This document shows positions 33,533 to 44,300 of a stretch of DNA of 64,000 nt, piece after piece. Positions within the stretch are counted from its first letter, which is position 1; the number at the start of each line of letters is the position of its first letter. Location: the NCBI RefSeq assembly GCF_029867415.1, contig NW_026705147.1, forward strand, positions 1,107,159 to 1,171,158, in the 5' to 3' direction. The notes beneath the pieces are model-generated. The model was not told the origin of the DNA. It searched no databases and saw nothing but the letters and a program-made list of their open reading frames with translations. The stretch comes from Vicia villosa. Its lineage: Eukaryota > Streptophyta > Magnoliopsida > Fabales > Fabaceae. The position numbers were made by a program, and so were the translations under genes.

Positions 33533-35410
33533 GTAACAAGAAGTGGACGTGTGTATACTCCACTACCTCCAAAGCAGCCTGTTGCTCCTATAACTGGGCA
33601 AAATCATGTTAATATACCAGTGGGGAATCCTGTGGAAACTCCTGTCAGTAATACAAACACTGATGTTGGTCAGTCCAGTGGAACCAATGTCAATCCAGAT
33701 TTTGATGAAATTTTGAAGCTTATCAAAAGAAGTGAATACAAAATTGTGGATCAGCTTATGCAGACTCCTTCAAAAATCTCAATACTTTCATTACTGTTGA
33801 ATTCAGAAGCCCACAGGGAAGCCCTGATGAAGGTCTTGGATCAGGCTTTTGTAGATCATGATGTGACTGTTGACCATTTTGATGGGATAATAGCCAACAT
33901 AACAGCTTGCAACAATTTAAGCTTCTGTGATGAAGAACTCCCCAAGGAGGGCAGAAATCACAATCTTGCTTTGCACATTTCTATGAACTGTCAGTCAGAC
34001 TCTTTGTCCAATGTGTTGGTAGACACCGGATCTTCCTTGAATGTGATGCCAAAAACGACTCTTGCTCACTTGTCTTACCAAGGAATGCCTATGAAGTTCA
34101 GTGGTGTAGTAGTCAAAGCATTTGATGGATCGCGAAAGTCTGTTATCGGCGAAGTCAACCTTCCCATGACAATTGGTCCACATACATTTCAAATCACCTT
34201 CCAGGTCATGGACATTCAAGCTGCTTATAGCTGTCTGTTAGGACGACCATGGATCCATGAAGCAGGGGCAGTAACTTCTACGCTCCATCAAAAGTTAAAA
34301 TTTGTAACAAATGGAAAATTGGTAACGATAAGTGGAGAACAAGCCTTGATGGTGAGCCATTTGTCCAATTTCTCTTTCATAAGTGCCAATAATGAGGAAG
34401 GAACGCAGTTCCAAGGTCTCTCTTTAGAAGACGAATCTTCCAAAAAAAGAGCATCGATCTCTTCTTACAAAGAGGCAGTAAAAGTAGTGAAAGATGGAAC
34501 TACCACTGGCTGGGGGCAAGTTGTGATCCCTACCAAGAATGAAACTAGAGCAGGTCTCGGATGTTCACCAACATTCTCAAACTGCACCAAGAAGGATGAA
34601 ACCCTTCGACCGATCAAAGAAACATTCATTAGTGGAGGACTCCTTAACCCAATTCCTCATGAGGTTAATGTCCTTATTGAAGAATGCATCGAAGAAGGTC
34701 TACCTGATCCTGAAGAAGAATGGAAATGTTATCTCAATGACTCGGGATACATATCTCAGGAAGAACCATATCCTCCTTCAGAGAAAACAAGTGCTAAAGA
34801 AATTCCGCCTGTTCCTGCAGAGATCTGGGACACCTTGGGACAACCAAGTGGAAAATTTGATTACATGGTGAAATACACTGCACCTGAAAGTTACAAGATT
34901 GCGATTGAGGATATCCAACCAACCGGATGGGGAGATTCCTTTGAATATAACAGTCAACCAGAAGAGGCTTATCAGCCCTGTCAATTTCCTCAGCAGCTTG
35001 AAATTACTGAAGGTTTCAGCTTCAATGCATTTGCCAAGGTTCATAATCCTGAAGATGGTTACTATCACATAAATGCCATTTTTGAAGATGAAGGGGAAGA
35101 TGGTCCCGCAACTGACTCGGAAAGTGTCGCTGACAATGAGTCTCTTCATCCTGAAGACTGGGAAATACATCCTGAAAATTCTGAAGATTGTGACTCGTCT
35201 TATGCTCTTCAAGAAGTGGAAGAAGACCGTTTCAACTCTACAAAGAACAAGGTTGACAAACCAGGACCTTCAAATCCTGCTCGACCAGCGGTCAATGTCA
35301 ATGCTGAAGATAATTCTGAGGAGGATTTTCCTGAATACATAATACACAGAGGAGTTCGTTGCTACTGGAAAGCTGTCGACGTTCCGAATGTTGTTCGCCG
35401 CTCAAAGTAA
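33533..35410 (+). CDS. E4 protease region (about 625 aa)
   Basis: Open in the gag frame after the TGA; no ATG is required at its start. The aspartic protease has VLVDTGSSLNVMPKTTLAHL with the catalytic Asp near residue 164 counted from 33533, and SCLLGRPWIHEAGAVTSTLH as the second conserved block. A glycine-rich segment TGWGQVVIPTKNETRAGLG follows and could be a degenerate G-patch (weak). The C-terminal third is acidic with many Glu, Asp and Ser. It ends at TAA (35408-35410), which overlaps a donor-like AAA|GTAATC, so this stop may be removed by splicing as described for Ogre. Confidence 0.9.
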   Translation, partial: VTRSGRVYTPLPPKQPVAPITGQNHVNIPVGNPVETPVSNTNTDVGQSSGTNVNPDFDEILKLIKRSEYKIVDQLMQTPSKISILSLLLNSEAHREALMKVLDQAFVDHDVTVDHFDGIIANITACNNLSFCDEELPKEGRNHNLALHISMNCQSDSLSNVLVDTGSSLNVMPKTTLAHLSYQGMPMKFSGVVVKAFDGSRKSVIGEVNLPMTIGPHTFQITFQVMDIQAAYSCLLGRPWIHEAGAVTSTLHQKLKFVTNGKLVTISGEQALMVSHLSNFSFISANNEEGTQFQGLSLEDESSKKRASISSYKEAVKVVKDGTTTGWGQVVIPTKNETRAGLGCSPTFSNCTKKDETLRPIKETFISGGLLNPIPHEVNVLIEECIEEGLPDPEEEWKCYLNDSGYISQEEPYPPSEKTSAKEIPPVPAEIWDTLGQPSGKFDYMVKYTAPESYKIAIEDIQPTGWGDSFEYNSQPEEAYQPCQFPQQLEITEGFSFNAFAKVHNPEDGYYHINAIFEDEGEDGPATDSESVADNESLHPEDWEIHPENSEDCDSSYALQEVEEDRFNSTKNKVDKPGPSNPARPAVNVNAEDNSEEDFPEYIIHRGVRCYWKAVDVPNVVRRSK

Positions 35411-35772
35411 TCACCTCGCTGTTATTTTGACCTCCTGCCTTGCCCAAAGCAGAGAGATGTTTTATAGGGCTTTGCTTTTAAATATTCCGCCCAAATAAAT
35501 TTGTGTATAGGGCTTTGTTTTAAAAGTTTCCCTCTTTGTCCTGCCCAAGGCAAATGAGTTTGTGTTTAGGGCTTTGTTTCAAAAATGAATCATAAATAAA
35601 GTGTCATTTTGAATTCCCTACATTATATGTTTTATTTTTGCTTTTTTATGGAAATGGTAATCCTAAAAAACCAAAAAAATAAAAAAAAATAATAATAAAA
35701 AAAAAAAACTTTTTCAAAAAAATCTGCATACACTCTTGCATTCATAAATTTTCTGAAATAGATATAAATCAC
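35411..35772 (+). other. Probable Ogre intron region between protease and RT
   Basis: 362 bases with stops in all frames separate the protease frame from the RT frame, which differ by one base. Ogre elements are published to carry an intron here. AAA|GTAATC at 35404-35412 is the best donor; TTCTGAAATAG ending at 35761 is a plausible acceptor, but that pair does not keep the frame, so the real sites are unresolved. Inside is a three-fold 'agggctttgtttt' repeat (35467, 35508, 35567) and an A-rich run. Confidence 0.6.
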
Positions 35773-38634
35773 ATGTGCATATTTACTATTGATAAACCCA
35801 TTGAATGCAATAACCCTATGCCCTCTCCCAACTTTGAGTTTCCTGTGTTCGAAGCCGAAGAAGAGGAAGAAGAGGAGATTCCGGACGAGATCTCTCGATT
35901 ACTTAAGCACGAGGAAAGAGCCATTCTGCCTCACAAAGAGCCTTTAGAAAAGATCAACTTGGGTTCTGAAGAAGACAAAAAAGAAGTGACCATTGGATCG
36001 CTGCTTGATGCTGATGTCAAGAGGAAGTTGACAGACCTTCTCAAAGAATATGTTGACGTGTTTGCCTGGTCCTACCAAGACATGCCTGGGTTGGATACCA
36101 ATATTGTTCAGCATTACTTGCCATTGAAGCCAGAATGTCCGCCAGTTAAGCAGAAATTGCGAAGGACTCACCCTGACATGGCTAACAAGATCAAAGTGGA
36201 GGTTCAAAAGCAACTCGACGCAGGTTTTCTAGTCACCTCTGAGTATCCTCAATGGTTGGCCAACATAGTGCCAGTTCCGAAGAAAGATGGCAAAGTCAGA
36301 ATGTGTGTTGACTACCGTGACCTGAACAAGGCTAGTCCAAAAGATGACTTTCCCTTACCACATATCGACATGCTGGTCGATAACACCGCTAAGTTCAACG
36401 TCTTTTCCTTCATGGATGGGTTCTCCGGTTATAATCAGATCAAGATGGCTCCTGAAGATATGGAGAAGACATCTTTCATCACCCCATGGGGTACATTTTG
36501 CTACAAAGTGATGCCGTTTGGACTAAAGAATGCAGGCGCAACTTACCAAAGGGCAATGACTACTCTCTTTCATGACATGATGCATAAAGAAATTGAAGTT
36601 TATGTGGACGACATGATAGCCAAGTCCAGCACAGAAGAAGAACATATTGAATACCTTTTGAAGTTGTTTCAACGACTAAGGAAATATCAGCTTCGCTTGA
36701 ATCCTAATAAATGTACTTTTGGGGTTAGATCTGGAAAACTCTTGGGTTTCATTGTCAGCCAAAGAGGTATTGAAGTAGATCCCGACAAAGTTAGAGCTAT
36801 TCAAGAGATGCCTGCACCAAAAACTGAAAAGCAAGTAAGAGGATTTCTCGGACGATTGAACTATATCTCCAGATTCATCTCTCAAATGACTGCTACTTGT
36901 GGGCCAATTTTCAAGCTTCTCCGCAAAGATCAAGGGGTTGTATGGACTGAAGATTGCCAGAAAGCGTTTGACAGTATCAAGGAATACCTGTTAGAACCAC
37001 CGATATTGATTCCTCCAGTTGAAGGAAGACCATTAATCATGTACCTTACTGTGTTGGAAGAATCCATGGGTTGTATGCTTGGACAACAAGATGAAACCGG
37101 TAAGAAGGAGCATGCCATCTATTACTTGAGTAAGAAATTCACAGACTGTGAGTCTCGTTACTCCATGCTCGAAAAAACATGTTGTGCTTTGGCTTGGGCT
37201 TCAAAACGTCTCCGCCAGTACATGATCAACAATACTACTTGGTTAATCTCCAAAATGGATCCGATCAAGTATGTCTTTGAGAAGCCTGCATTAACAGGAA
37301 GGATTGCCCGATGGCAAATGCTGTTATCTGAATATGACATTGAATACCGTGCTCAAAAAGCGGTCAAAGGAAGCATTCTCGCCGATCACCTGGCACATCA
37401 ACCAATTAATGAATATCAATCTCTCAAGTTTGACTTTCCTGATGAAGATGTCTTGTACTTGAAGATGAAAGATTGTGACGAACCGTTACCTGAAGAAGGT
37501 CCTGAACCTGGATCAAGATGGGGCCTAATTTTTGACGGAGCAGTAAACGCTTTTGGCAATGGAATTGGGGCAATCATCATCACTCCCAAGGGTACTCATA
37601 TCCCATTCTCCGCCAGACTGCTATTTGATTGTACCAACAACATCGCAGAATACGAAGCTTGTATCATGGGTCTCGAAGAAGCCATTGACTTAAGGATCAA
37701 GATCCTAGACATATATGGAGATTCAGCTCTCGTGATCAACCAAATCAAAGACAAGTGGGAAACTTACCACCCTGGCTTGATTCCTTACAGAGATTATGCA
37801 AGACGTCTGTTGACTTTCTTCAACAAGGTTGAATTGCATCATATACCTCGAGATCAGAATCGAATGGCAGACGCCTTGGCTACTCTATCTTCCATGTTCA
37901 AAGTCAATCATTGGAACGATATGCCCACAGTCAGAATTACGCGCCTTGAAAGGCCCGCCTATGTGTTTGCAACTGAAGCAGTCATCGATGATAAACCGTG
38001 GTTTCACGACATCAAACGCTTCCTTCAAACTCAAGAGTACCCGCTTGGGGCATCAAACAAAGATAAGAAAACTCTAAGGAGACTTTCTGGCAGTTTCTTC
38101 CTAAACGGAGATGTGCTATACAAAAGAAATTTCGACATGGTTTTGCTCAGATGCGTGGACAGACACGAAGCAGACATGTTAATGCATGAAGTGCATGAAG
38201 GGTCCTTTGGAACTCATTCAAACGGGCATGCAATGTCCAAAAAGATATTAAGAGCAGGATACTATTGGTTGACAATGGAATCAGACTGTTACAAACACGT
38301 GAAGAGATGTCACAAGTGCCAGATCTACGCAGATAAGATCCATGTGCCACCGACTCTACTCAACGTTCTCTCATCTCCATGGCCTTTTTCCATGTGGGGT
38401 ATCGATATGATTGGAATGATCGAACCGAAAGCTTCAAACGGTCATCGTTTCATCTTGGTAGCTATTGATTACTTCACCAAATGGGTCGAAGCAGCATCTT
38501 ACGCCAACGTTACAAGACAAGTGGTTGTAAGGTTTATCAAGAACAACATCATTTGCCGATATGGTATTCCCAGCAAGATCATTACTGACAATGGTTCAAA
38601 CTTGAACAATAAAATGATGAAAGAATTATGTTAG
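35773..38634 (+). CDS. E4 pol: RT, two RNase H domains, integrase N-part (953 aa)
   Basis: RT at about residues 140-310: VRMCVDYRDLNKASPKDDFP, FMDGFSGYNQIKMAPEDMEK and the catalytic YVDDMIAKS (Y277). The first RNase H is degenerate (GCMLGQQDE..YYLSKKF). The second, archaeal-type RNase H starts at about 583: GLIFDGAVNAFGNGIGAI, NIAEYEACIMGLEEA, IYGDSALVINQ and RDQNRMADALA show the catalytic Asp/Glu set. Such dual RNase H is diagnostic of the Tat lineage. Integrase follows: zinc motif HEVHEG...CHKCQ (about 805-855), then MWGIDMIG and IITDNGSNL with the first two catalytic Asp. A TAG at 38632-38634 stops it before the catalytic Glu. The ATG at 35773 may be internal if splicing joins it to protease. 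Confidence 0.95.
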   Translation: MCIFTIDKPIECNNPMPSPNFEFPVFEAEEEEEEEIPDEISRLLKHEERAILPHKEPLEKINLGSEEDKKEVTIGSLLDADVKRKLTDLLKEYVDVFAWSYQDMPGLDTNIVQHYLPLKPECPPVKQKLRRTHPDMANKIKVEVQKQLDAGFLVTSEYPQWLANIVPVPKKDGKVRMCVDYRDLNKASPKDDFPLPHIDMLVDNTAKFNVFSFMDGFSGYNQIKMAPEDMEKTSFITPWGTFCYKVMPFGLKNAGATYQRAMTTLFHDMMHKEIEVYVDDMIAKSSTEEEHIEYLLKLFQRLRKYQLRLNPNKCTFGVRSGKLLGFIVSQRGIEVDPDKVRAIQEMPAPKTEKQVRGFLGRLNYISRFISQMTATCGPIFKLLRKDQGVVWTEDCQKAFDSIKEYLLEPPILIPPVEGRPLIMYLTVLEESMGCMLGQQDETGKKEHAIYYLSKKFTDCESRYSMLEKTCCALAWASKRLRQYMINNTTWLISKMDPIKYVFEKPALTGRIARWQMLLSEYDIEYRAQKAVKGSILADHLAHQPINEYQSLKFDFPDEDVLYLKMKDCDEPLPEEGPEPGSRWGLIFDGAVNAFGNGIGAIIITPKGTHIPFSARLLFDCTNNIAEYEACIMGLEEAIDLRIKILDIYGDSALVINQIKDKWETYHPGLIPYRDYARRLLTFFNKVELHHIPRDQNRMADALATLSSMFKVNHWNDMPTVRITRLERPAYVFATEAVIDDKPWFHDIKRFLQTQEYPLGASNKDKKTLRRLSGSFFLNGDVLYKRNFDMVLLRCVDRHEADMLMHEVHEGSFGTHSNGHAMSKKILRAGYYWLTMESDCYKHVKRCHKCQIYADKIHVPPTLLNVLSSPWPFSMWGIDMIGMIEPKASNGHRFILVAIDYFTKWVEAASYANVTRQVVVRFIKNNIICRYGIPSKIITDNGSNLNNKMMKELC

Positions 38635-39246
38635 GAATTCAAGATTGAGCATCATAACTCTTCTCCTTACAGACCAAAAATGAACGGCGCCGTTGAAGCT
38701 GCCAACAAGAACATTAAGAAGATTGTCCAGAAAATGGTCGTCACTTACAAAGACTGGCACGAAATGCTGCCATTTGCTTTACATGGGTATCGTACTTCAG
38801 TGCGTACTTCAACAGGGGCAACTCCCTTTTCTCTAGTATACGGCATGGAAGCTGTGCTCCCCGTAGAAGTTGAAATCCCATCAATGAGAGTCCTCATGGA
38901 GACTAAGTTATCAGAGGCTGAATGGTGTCAAAGCAGATACGATCAGTTGAACTTAATCGAAGAGAAACGTATGACTGCTCTATGCCATGGACAGTTATAC
39001 CAAGCAAGGATGAAACAAGCCTTCAACAAAAAGGTTCGACCTCGTGAATTTCGAGAAGGCGACCTCGTGCTTAAAAAGATCTTGTCTTTTCAACCAGATT
39101 CTAGGGGCAAATGGTCTCCTAATTATGAAGGCCCGTATGTTGTCAAAAGAACATTTTCTGGCGGCGCCATGATTCTTACAACCATGGATGGTGATGAACT
39201 CCCACATCCTGTGAATGCTGATGCAGTCAAGAAATACTTTGTCTAA
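38635..39246 (+). pseudogene. E4 integrase C-terminal part after a premature stop
   Basis: Same frame as the upstream pol. Begins EFKIEHHNSSPYRPKMNGAV; the catalytic Glu is in GAVEAANKN. Then comes TPFSLVYGMEAVLPVEVEIP and the C-terminal fold KKVRPREFREGDLVLKKIL with GPYVVKRTFSGGAMILTTMD. There is no chromodomain, normal for Tat elements. Separated from the rest of integrase only by the TAG at 38632-38634; the corresponding codon in E8 is sense (Glu). The stop is a single-codon lesion in an otherwise intact polyprotein, so this copy should be integrase-dead unless rescued in trans. Confidence 0.95.
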
Positions 39247-39269
39247 AAAAATACAAAAGAACAGCTCGG

Positions 39270-39417
39270 TAAGTCGAAAACCCGCAAAGGGCGACTTAGG
39301 CAAAAATGAGCGTCTCGGTGGACTGAAAACCCGAAAGGGCGGTCCAGGCAAAAATTAGAGACAATAAACAAAAAAAATCATCCTGGTAGATTGAAAACCT
39401 GAAAGGGCAATCTAGGC
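39270..39417 (+). ncRNA. Array of three covarying hairpins after E4 pol
   Basis: Three units share one design: 7-bp outer stem, AAAA on the 5' side only, 3-bp inner stem, GAAA or GCAAA loop, then GGC and A-run. Outer stems are TAAGTCG/CGACTTA (39270-39276 with 39292-39298), TGGACTG/CGGTCCA (39319-39325 with 39340-39346) and TAGATTG/CAATCTA (39387-39393 with 39408-39414). The stem sequences differ while pairing is kept. The array starts 24 bases after the pol stop. E8 has the equivalent at 63059-63209. Structured RNA element within the transcript; function unknown. Confidence 0.75.
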
Positions 39418-41323
39418 AAAAATTAGGGATTTATGACAAAGTAACTGCATCAGTCTGTACTTCGTCACCTGAGGAGTATGTACTTCATCAGAGGATCTTC
39501 AATCAACTCATTGCCAATCTGAAGCAACAAGCACAGTTGGAACTCAAAGTTGTTGGGGGGAATAGTGGTTATTGCTTTCAATGTAGCCTTTTCCGCATAA
39601 TTACCATTTCCAACTTTTGTAAATACTCCATGGAATCACGCCTTTAGCTGATTTCCATCCTATTAAATAAATTTGAGCCTTGTGCCCATTTGTTTGCAAT
39701 CTTTAATTTCTTTCAGCTTGCAAAATGACGCTTTGATTGTGTTATTCACTTTTGAAACAGAAAAAGAAAAAAAGGTTTTAAATGAATTTTACTTCACTTT
39801 TCTTTTTCAAAATAAAAAGCGAAATTTTCCTTTGAGTTGTGAGCAACGGAAGGAGCGTCAGCAGTCGTCTCCATAGGATGAACAAAAGGATTCTCCCGGA
39901 AAAATTGTTGAGACAACGGTATTCTGGTCCCAGAAAAGAATTCTTGAAGCAATTATCCCTCGAGGTGAAGAAGCTCTTCTATCCCCAGTAAAGAAGGTCT
40001 TCATCCCCAGTGAAGAGGATTTTCCATCTCCAGTGAAGAAGTTCTTCCATCTCAATAAGAAAAGATACTCATCTTCCCCAGAGAAGTTTAAAACATGCAG
40101 TATCATTCATCACCCGTGTTATCTACATTGTGTTGAAGAACATTTGCCGAGTATCTGGTTGCATTGCGACGTCGGTCCATCTCCAGTATATACTCCTTTG
40201 TCTGTCAGTTTTGTCAGTATGCATGCTACATTCATGACATTCATCATTCATACATATTTTCATCATTTATGCATTCTTGCATTTTTCAATGTCTGCTTAA
40301 AATCACTTGTTCAGGATATATCTATTCCGAAAAAAAAAAAAGAAAAAAAGGAAAAAGAAACAGATATGGGCGTGTCATCTCTCCAGTAGGTTGTCACCCA
40401 TAAGCAGAAAGAACATCTTCTTTCTCCAGTTCCCCACTGAGATCATTTCTCGTGGAAGAAGGTTGCTTCAGTTTCTCCTCTCAAAACAAAGGAGAAAATC
40501 CCCAGTCGAGTTCATTCCTCATTGGGTACAAAGTTTTGTTTGACTGTCTCTTTCCAATTCATTCATGGTTAGAACCTTGTCTTTACCAAAAATTCAAATT
40601 CCGATTCCTCAAACAGAGTCGTGAAAAAATAGACAATAAGCAATAGCCTCATCATCCGAGCAGCTTATGTCTCTTTCAAAAGCATTTCCTCTCAAGGAAA
40701 TCAATCATGAAGACCATTTGACGATCAGGGCCTTATTACTGTTCACAAGGCTGAATAACCAGTAATTTCCCAAGCAAAGTCTCCAGAATCTTTTTATCAC
40801 TCGGCTGATAATTGATCATGTCTTCAAAACCACTATCACAAGGCTGGTAGTCGGTAACCTTTTGTTCTGGTTATATTATTTAACATGTCTATCACCATGC
40901 TGATAGTCGGTAATATTAACCGAACCTTCGAAACTCTTTTACCTTGTCAAGTCTATCACCATGCTGATAGTCGGTAACATAGTTTCATACCTTTCACCTT
41001 CGCATTATTAAACAAGTCTATCCCCATGCTGATAGTCGATAATGTCGATAGGTAAGCTTTTCTTACAAAGCTATCATTCCCCGGTGAAGCATACACTTGC
41101 TTTCCCAATAAAACGGATTCTCTTCCTAAAACGGATTGAGACATCCTTCCTAACCTCTTTTCCCCAGTGGAGTCAGTTCTTGATATCCCCTCGGTAAAGA
41201 CATCCTTGCATTATTTCGCAATTTTGGTATCTTAGGTCCAAAATTCGCGTCTTCTGATATTTAAGTCTCTTCCACCCTATCAAAACGAAGATTTTCAATC
41301 TTCATATCTCAGGTTGAAGAAAC
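39418..41323 (+). other. E4 spacer between hairpin array and polypurine tract
   Basis: About 1.9 kb without a gene. It contains short 'ccccagt(g/a)aagaag' repeats at 39945-40060, an A/G-rich run near 40330 that creates spurious Lys-rich frames, and a second hairpin array at 40734-41040. A GAAGAT/ATCTTC hairpin (41287-41303) lies just before the polypurine tract. Confidence 0.75.
40734..41040 (+). repeat. Hairpin repeats in E4 3' spacer
   Basis: Six small hairpins in order: ATTACTG/CAGTAAT (40735-40766), TTATCA/TGATAA (40794-40811), CTATC/GGTAG (40833-40850), CTATCA/TGATAG (40889-40906), the same (40953-40970), and CTATC/GATAG (41018-41035). Loops are CACAAGGCTG or CACCATGCTG, related to the loop of the LTR repeats at 27764-28012. 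Confidence 0.65.
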
Positions 41324-41338
41324 TTAAATAGGGGCATC
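41324..41338 (+). other. E4 polypurine tract
   Basis: TTAAATAGGGGCATC directly precedes the 3' LTR. The same sequence, with the preceding C, is found in E8 (60732-60747, minus strand). Confidence 0.9.
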
Positions 41339-44300
41339 TGTCATACCCCAATTTTTGACCTAAGATACCACCTCATATCATTTGCATATGCATCATTTGC
41401 ATCTCTAACAAATTGCATAGCTTGTGTTTGCTACTTGTGACTCAGCAGGATTTAATCAGGAAATCACTCATCAGTGCAAATAACACTCAATTAGGGTTTT
41501 GTTCTCCCTACATCTCAAATGAATCATCTTCATCAATAATCAACATTTGGTCCTCAGAGATTCATTTCAACAAGCTCAAAGGCTCTGAATCGACTGAATT
41601 AGGGTTTTGACTAAAGACAACACACTCCTGACTTTTGCTCAGAATTTGACCTAATGGCTTGGGACATGATATCAAGACCTCAAGTGCATCATTTTGACCT
41701 AATCCATTGGCTCATAACATCTCCTACACAAAGATTGATCAGACAAATCCTCAGATCAGGGTTTTGAACTATCAGGGACTGAAATCAGGGATCACATTTG
41801 GGAAACCCTAAAAATCCCCAGGGAGTCAATCAAAGGTTTCAATCATCCTCAAATAATCCCTATGACAATATCCAATGGAAATTGCATCTCAATTCAAGAT
41901 CCACAGTCATCAATTTTATCAGGTCGACAATTAGGGTTTTTGACCTAATTCATTGAATAGCTGACTTTTTAATCAGGACATGGTGCCACAACTCAAAACA
42001 TGGCTCAATATCCTCTAATGCTTCAATGTGATCCATTCATACCATTCATATGGTGAGGATAGCATGTTTCATTTGAAATCTCCAGAAACGCGATTCGTCT
42101 GAAAAAGTCAACTGTACAAGATCACCATTGACTTTTGGGGAATTTTGGTCAACCATGACTTTTGAAGTTGAAAATCATCAATATATGAAGTATGAAGTCA
42201 TTTGATCAAGAAAAATCAAGAAAATCAATCAAGAATCAAAAAGTCAAAAGTTTGACTTTCATACTTAGAAAATTTTTCTAAGTGTTTTTCATAGTTTTTT
42301 CCAAACTTTGAAAGGGAATAACTCAAAATTTCACCTACAAACTGAAAAAAACTTCCAACATGAAAGTTGTAGATTTTGATCCAATAAACAACTTTGGCAC
42401 ATATAATTTTTTTCCATAAGATCAACCATTTAAGAGATATGAAGCTTCAAAGTTGGTATCTTTTGAAAATTTCACTTAAAACTTCATTTTCTTCAAAGTT
42501 CATGGAACTTTTTCACCCACCTCCTTAAGGATCTTGAAGAAACTTTCAACTAGGGTTTTGAAGTGTGTAATATGAGCTTTCCAAAATGTCCAAGAGCATG
42601 AAAAAATATGGAGTGTAGCTATGGTTTTGAATTTTGACATTAGTGACCATTTCACTTGAAATTTCAAGCCATTTTTGCAAAGTTATGAACCAATTTGCCA
42701 AATAATGCAAGTAATGGCACACCAAAGCAATGATTGAATGATATTTTCTGGTTTAAGATCAGATAGGAAAGGGATAAGAAGCTTGGCCAAAATAACCATG
42801 GTTTAGTTACTTTAACCATTTGCATTTAATGTGAAAGATTCCACTTTATCCCTTAAGCCAAATCATCACTTCTTGAAGCAAGTTGCAAAGCTTGGAGTTC
42901 AGAATCCTTGGCCTATAAATAGAGGTTTAAATCACTCTTCAATTCACACCAAAACCTCACAATTATAGGTTTTCTCTCTTCTTTCTTAGAATGCAAGTTT
43001 CTTAAGTTTCAAAGAGGTAAAATTCTCAACCTCTAAATCTTTGAAGTTCTGGCCAAAGTGAGGGTTCTAACATCTCATAAACATCAAATGTGATGTGTTT
43101 GATCCACTCACACACCCCAAATCACCCCAAAACTCAGATTCACTTTTCAACCTCCATATGAACATGAAATGAGCCTTATCATGCCAAAATTCACACAAGC
43201 TCATTTCTGTCCAAACTAATGCTTCTAACACATCCTATATACCATATGTGAGCTATCCCAATCATCCTCCCTGACCTGTAACTCCAAAATCATCAAGCTT
43301 GATCCTCACTTGAGTCCTACTGCAGATCGAGCATCACCAACTGGTCTAGGGGTTTTCAATTCATTCCAGGCATTCAAACACCTTCCATAAGGTCCACTGA
43401 TGCTGTCCAGAACAAGAAACAACAACTGGAACTCCTCATTTGCAGAATTCAATTCTCAGTTTGGCCGTTTTTGAGGTAAGTGCTCATGAACTTCAAACTC
43501 TATCATGCACGCATCATAAATGAAATATTGATATACCATCTTGTTTCTGCACCTATGAGGATCATTAACCCTCAATCAATTGCATCATATCATGATCATA
43601 CACGATTTCACAATGATTTGTCATATTAGGGTTCTTCGTGTTCATCACAAAATTGATCACCTTAGAGCAAAAACAAATGAATTATGAGGGCACCATCATG
43701 ATCCTTGTAAAAAACCGAGTGAGATAGACCTTTCACTTGATCAATTTGGTTCAGTTTTCAGAAATTTCAAAATCAAATTGGGGATGTGTTCTTGGCGCCT
43801 TTTTCTGTTCAGAAATTTCAAATGTTCGTTTTTAAATATAATTAAAGGGGGTAGTTATAATAACAAGCTGCGCGCGCAGCTGGGTTGGCAAGTGTTTTGG
43901 CTGGTGAACATAAGGCGTGAGTTCAAGCCCTAGTGGAGACAAAACCATTTTTTTTGCAACCTATTTTCTTTCATTTTTAACAAACTTCACCAATTAATTT
44001 AACCAATCAAAATTCATTATTTTCACTTCATTTTTTTTACACTCTCTATTTAATATACATATTTTGATAATATTAAAAAAAATCACAAAAAAAGATTCAT
44101 TTAATATATTTTTAATTAAGTTTAAAATGACTTGTTTTTAAGTATTTTTAGTACTTTTAAATATTATTTTTCATTTGATTTTCAAACTTAATCACTTGTA
44201 AATATTTTTTTGAAGCAAACCCTAATCATCTAAGTGTGAATTGAGGATAATCTTTTGTTTATCTTGATTAAATTGACTTCTTTCAAAATTTAAATCGTTT

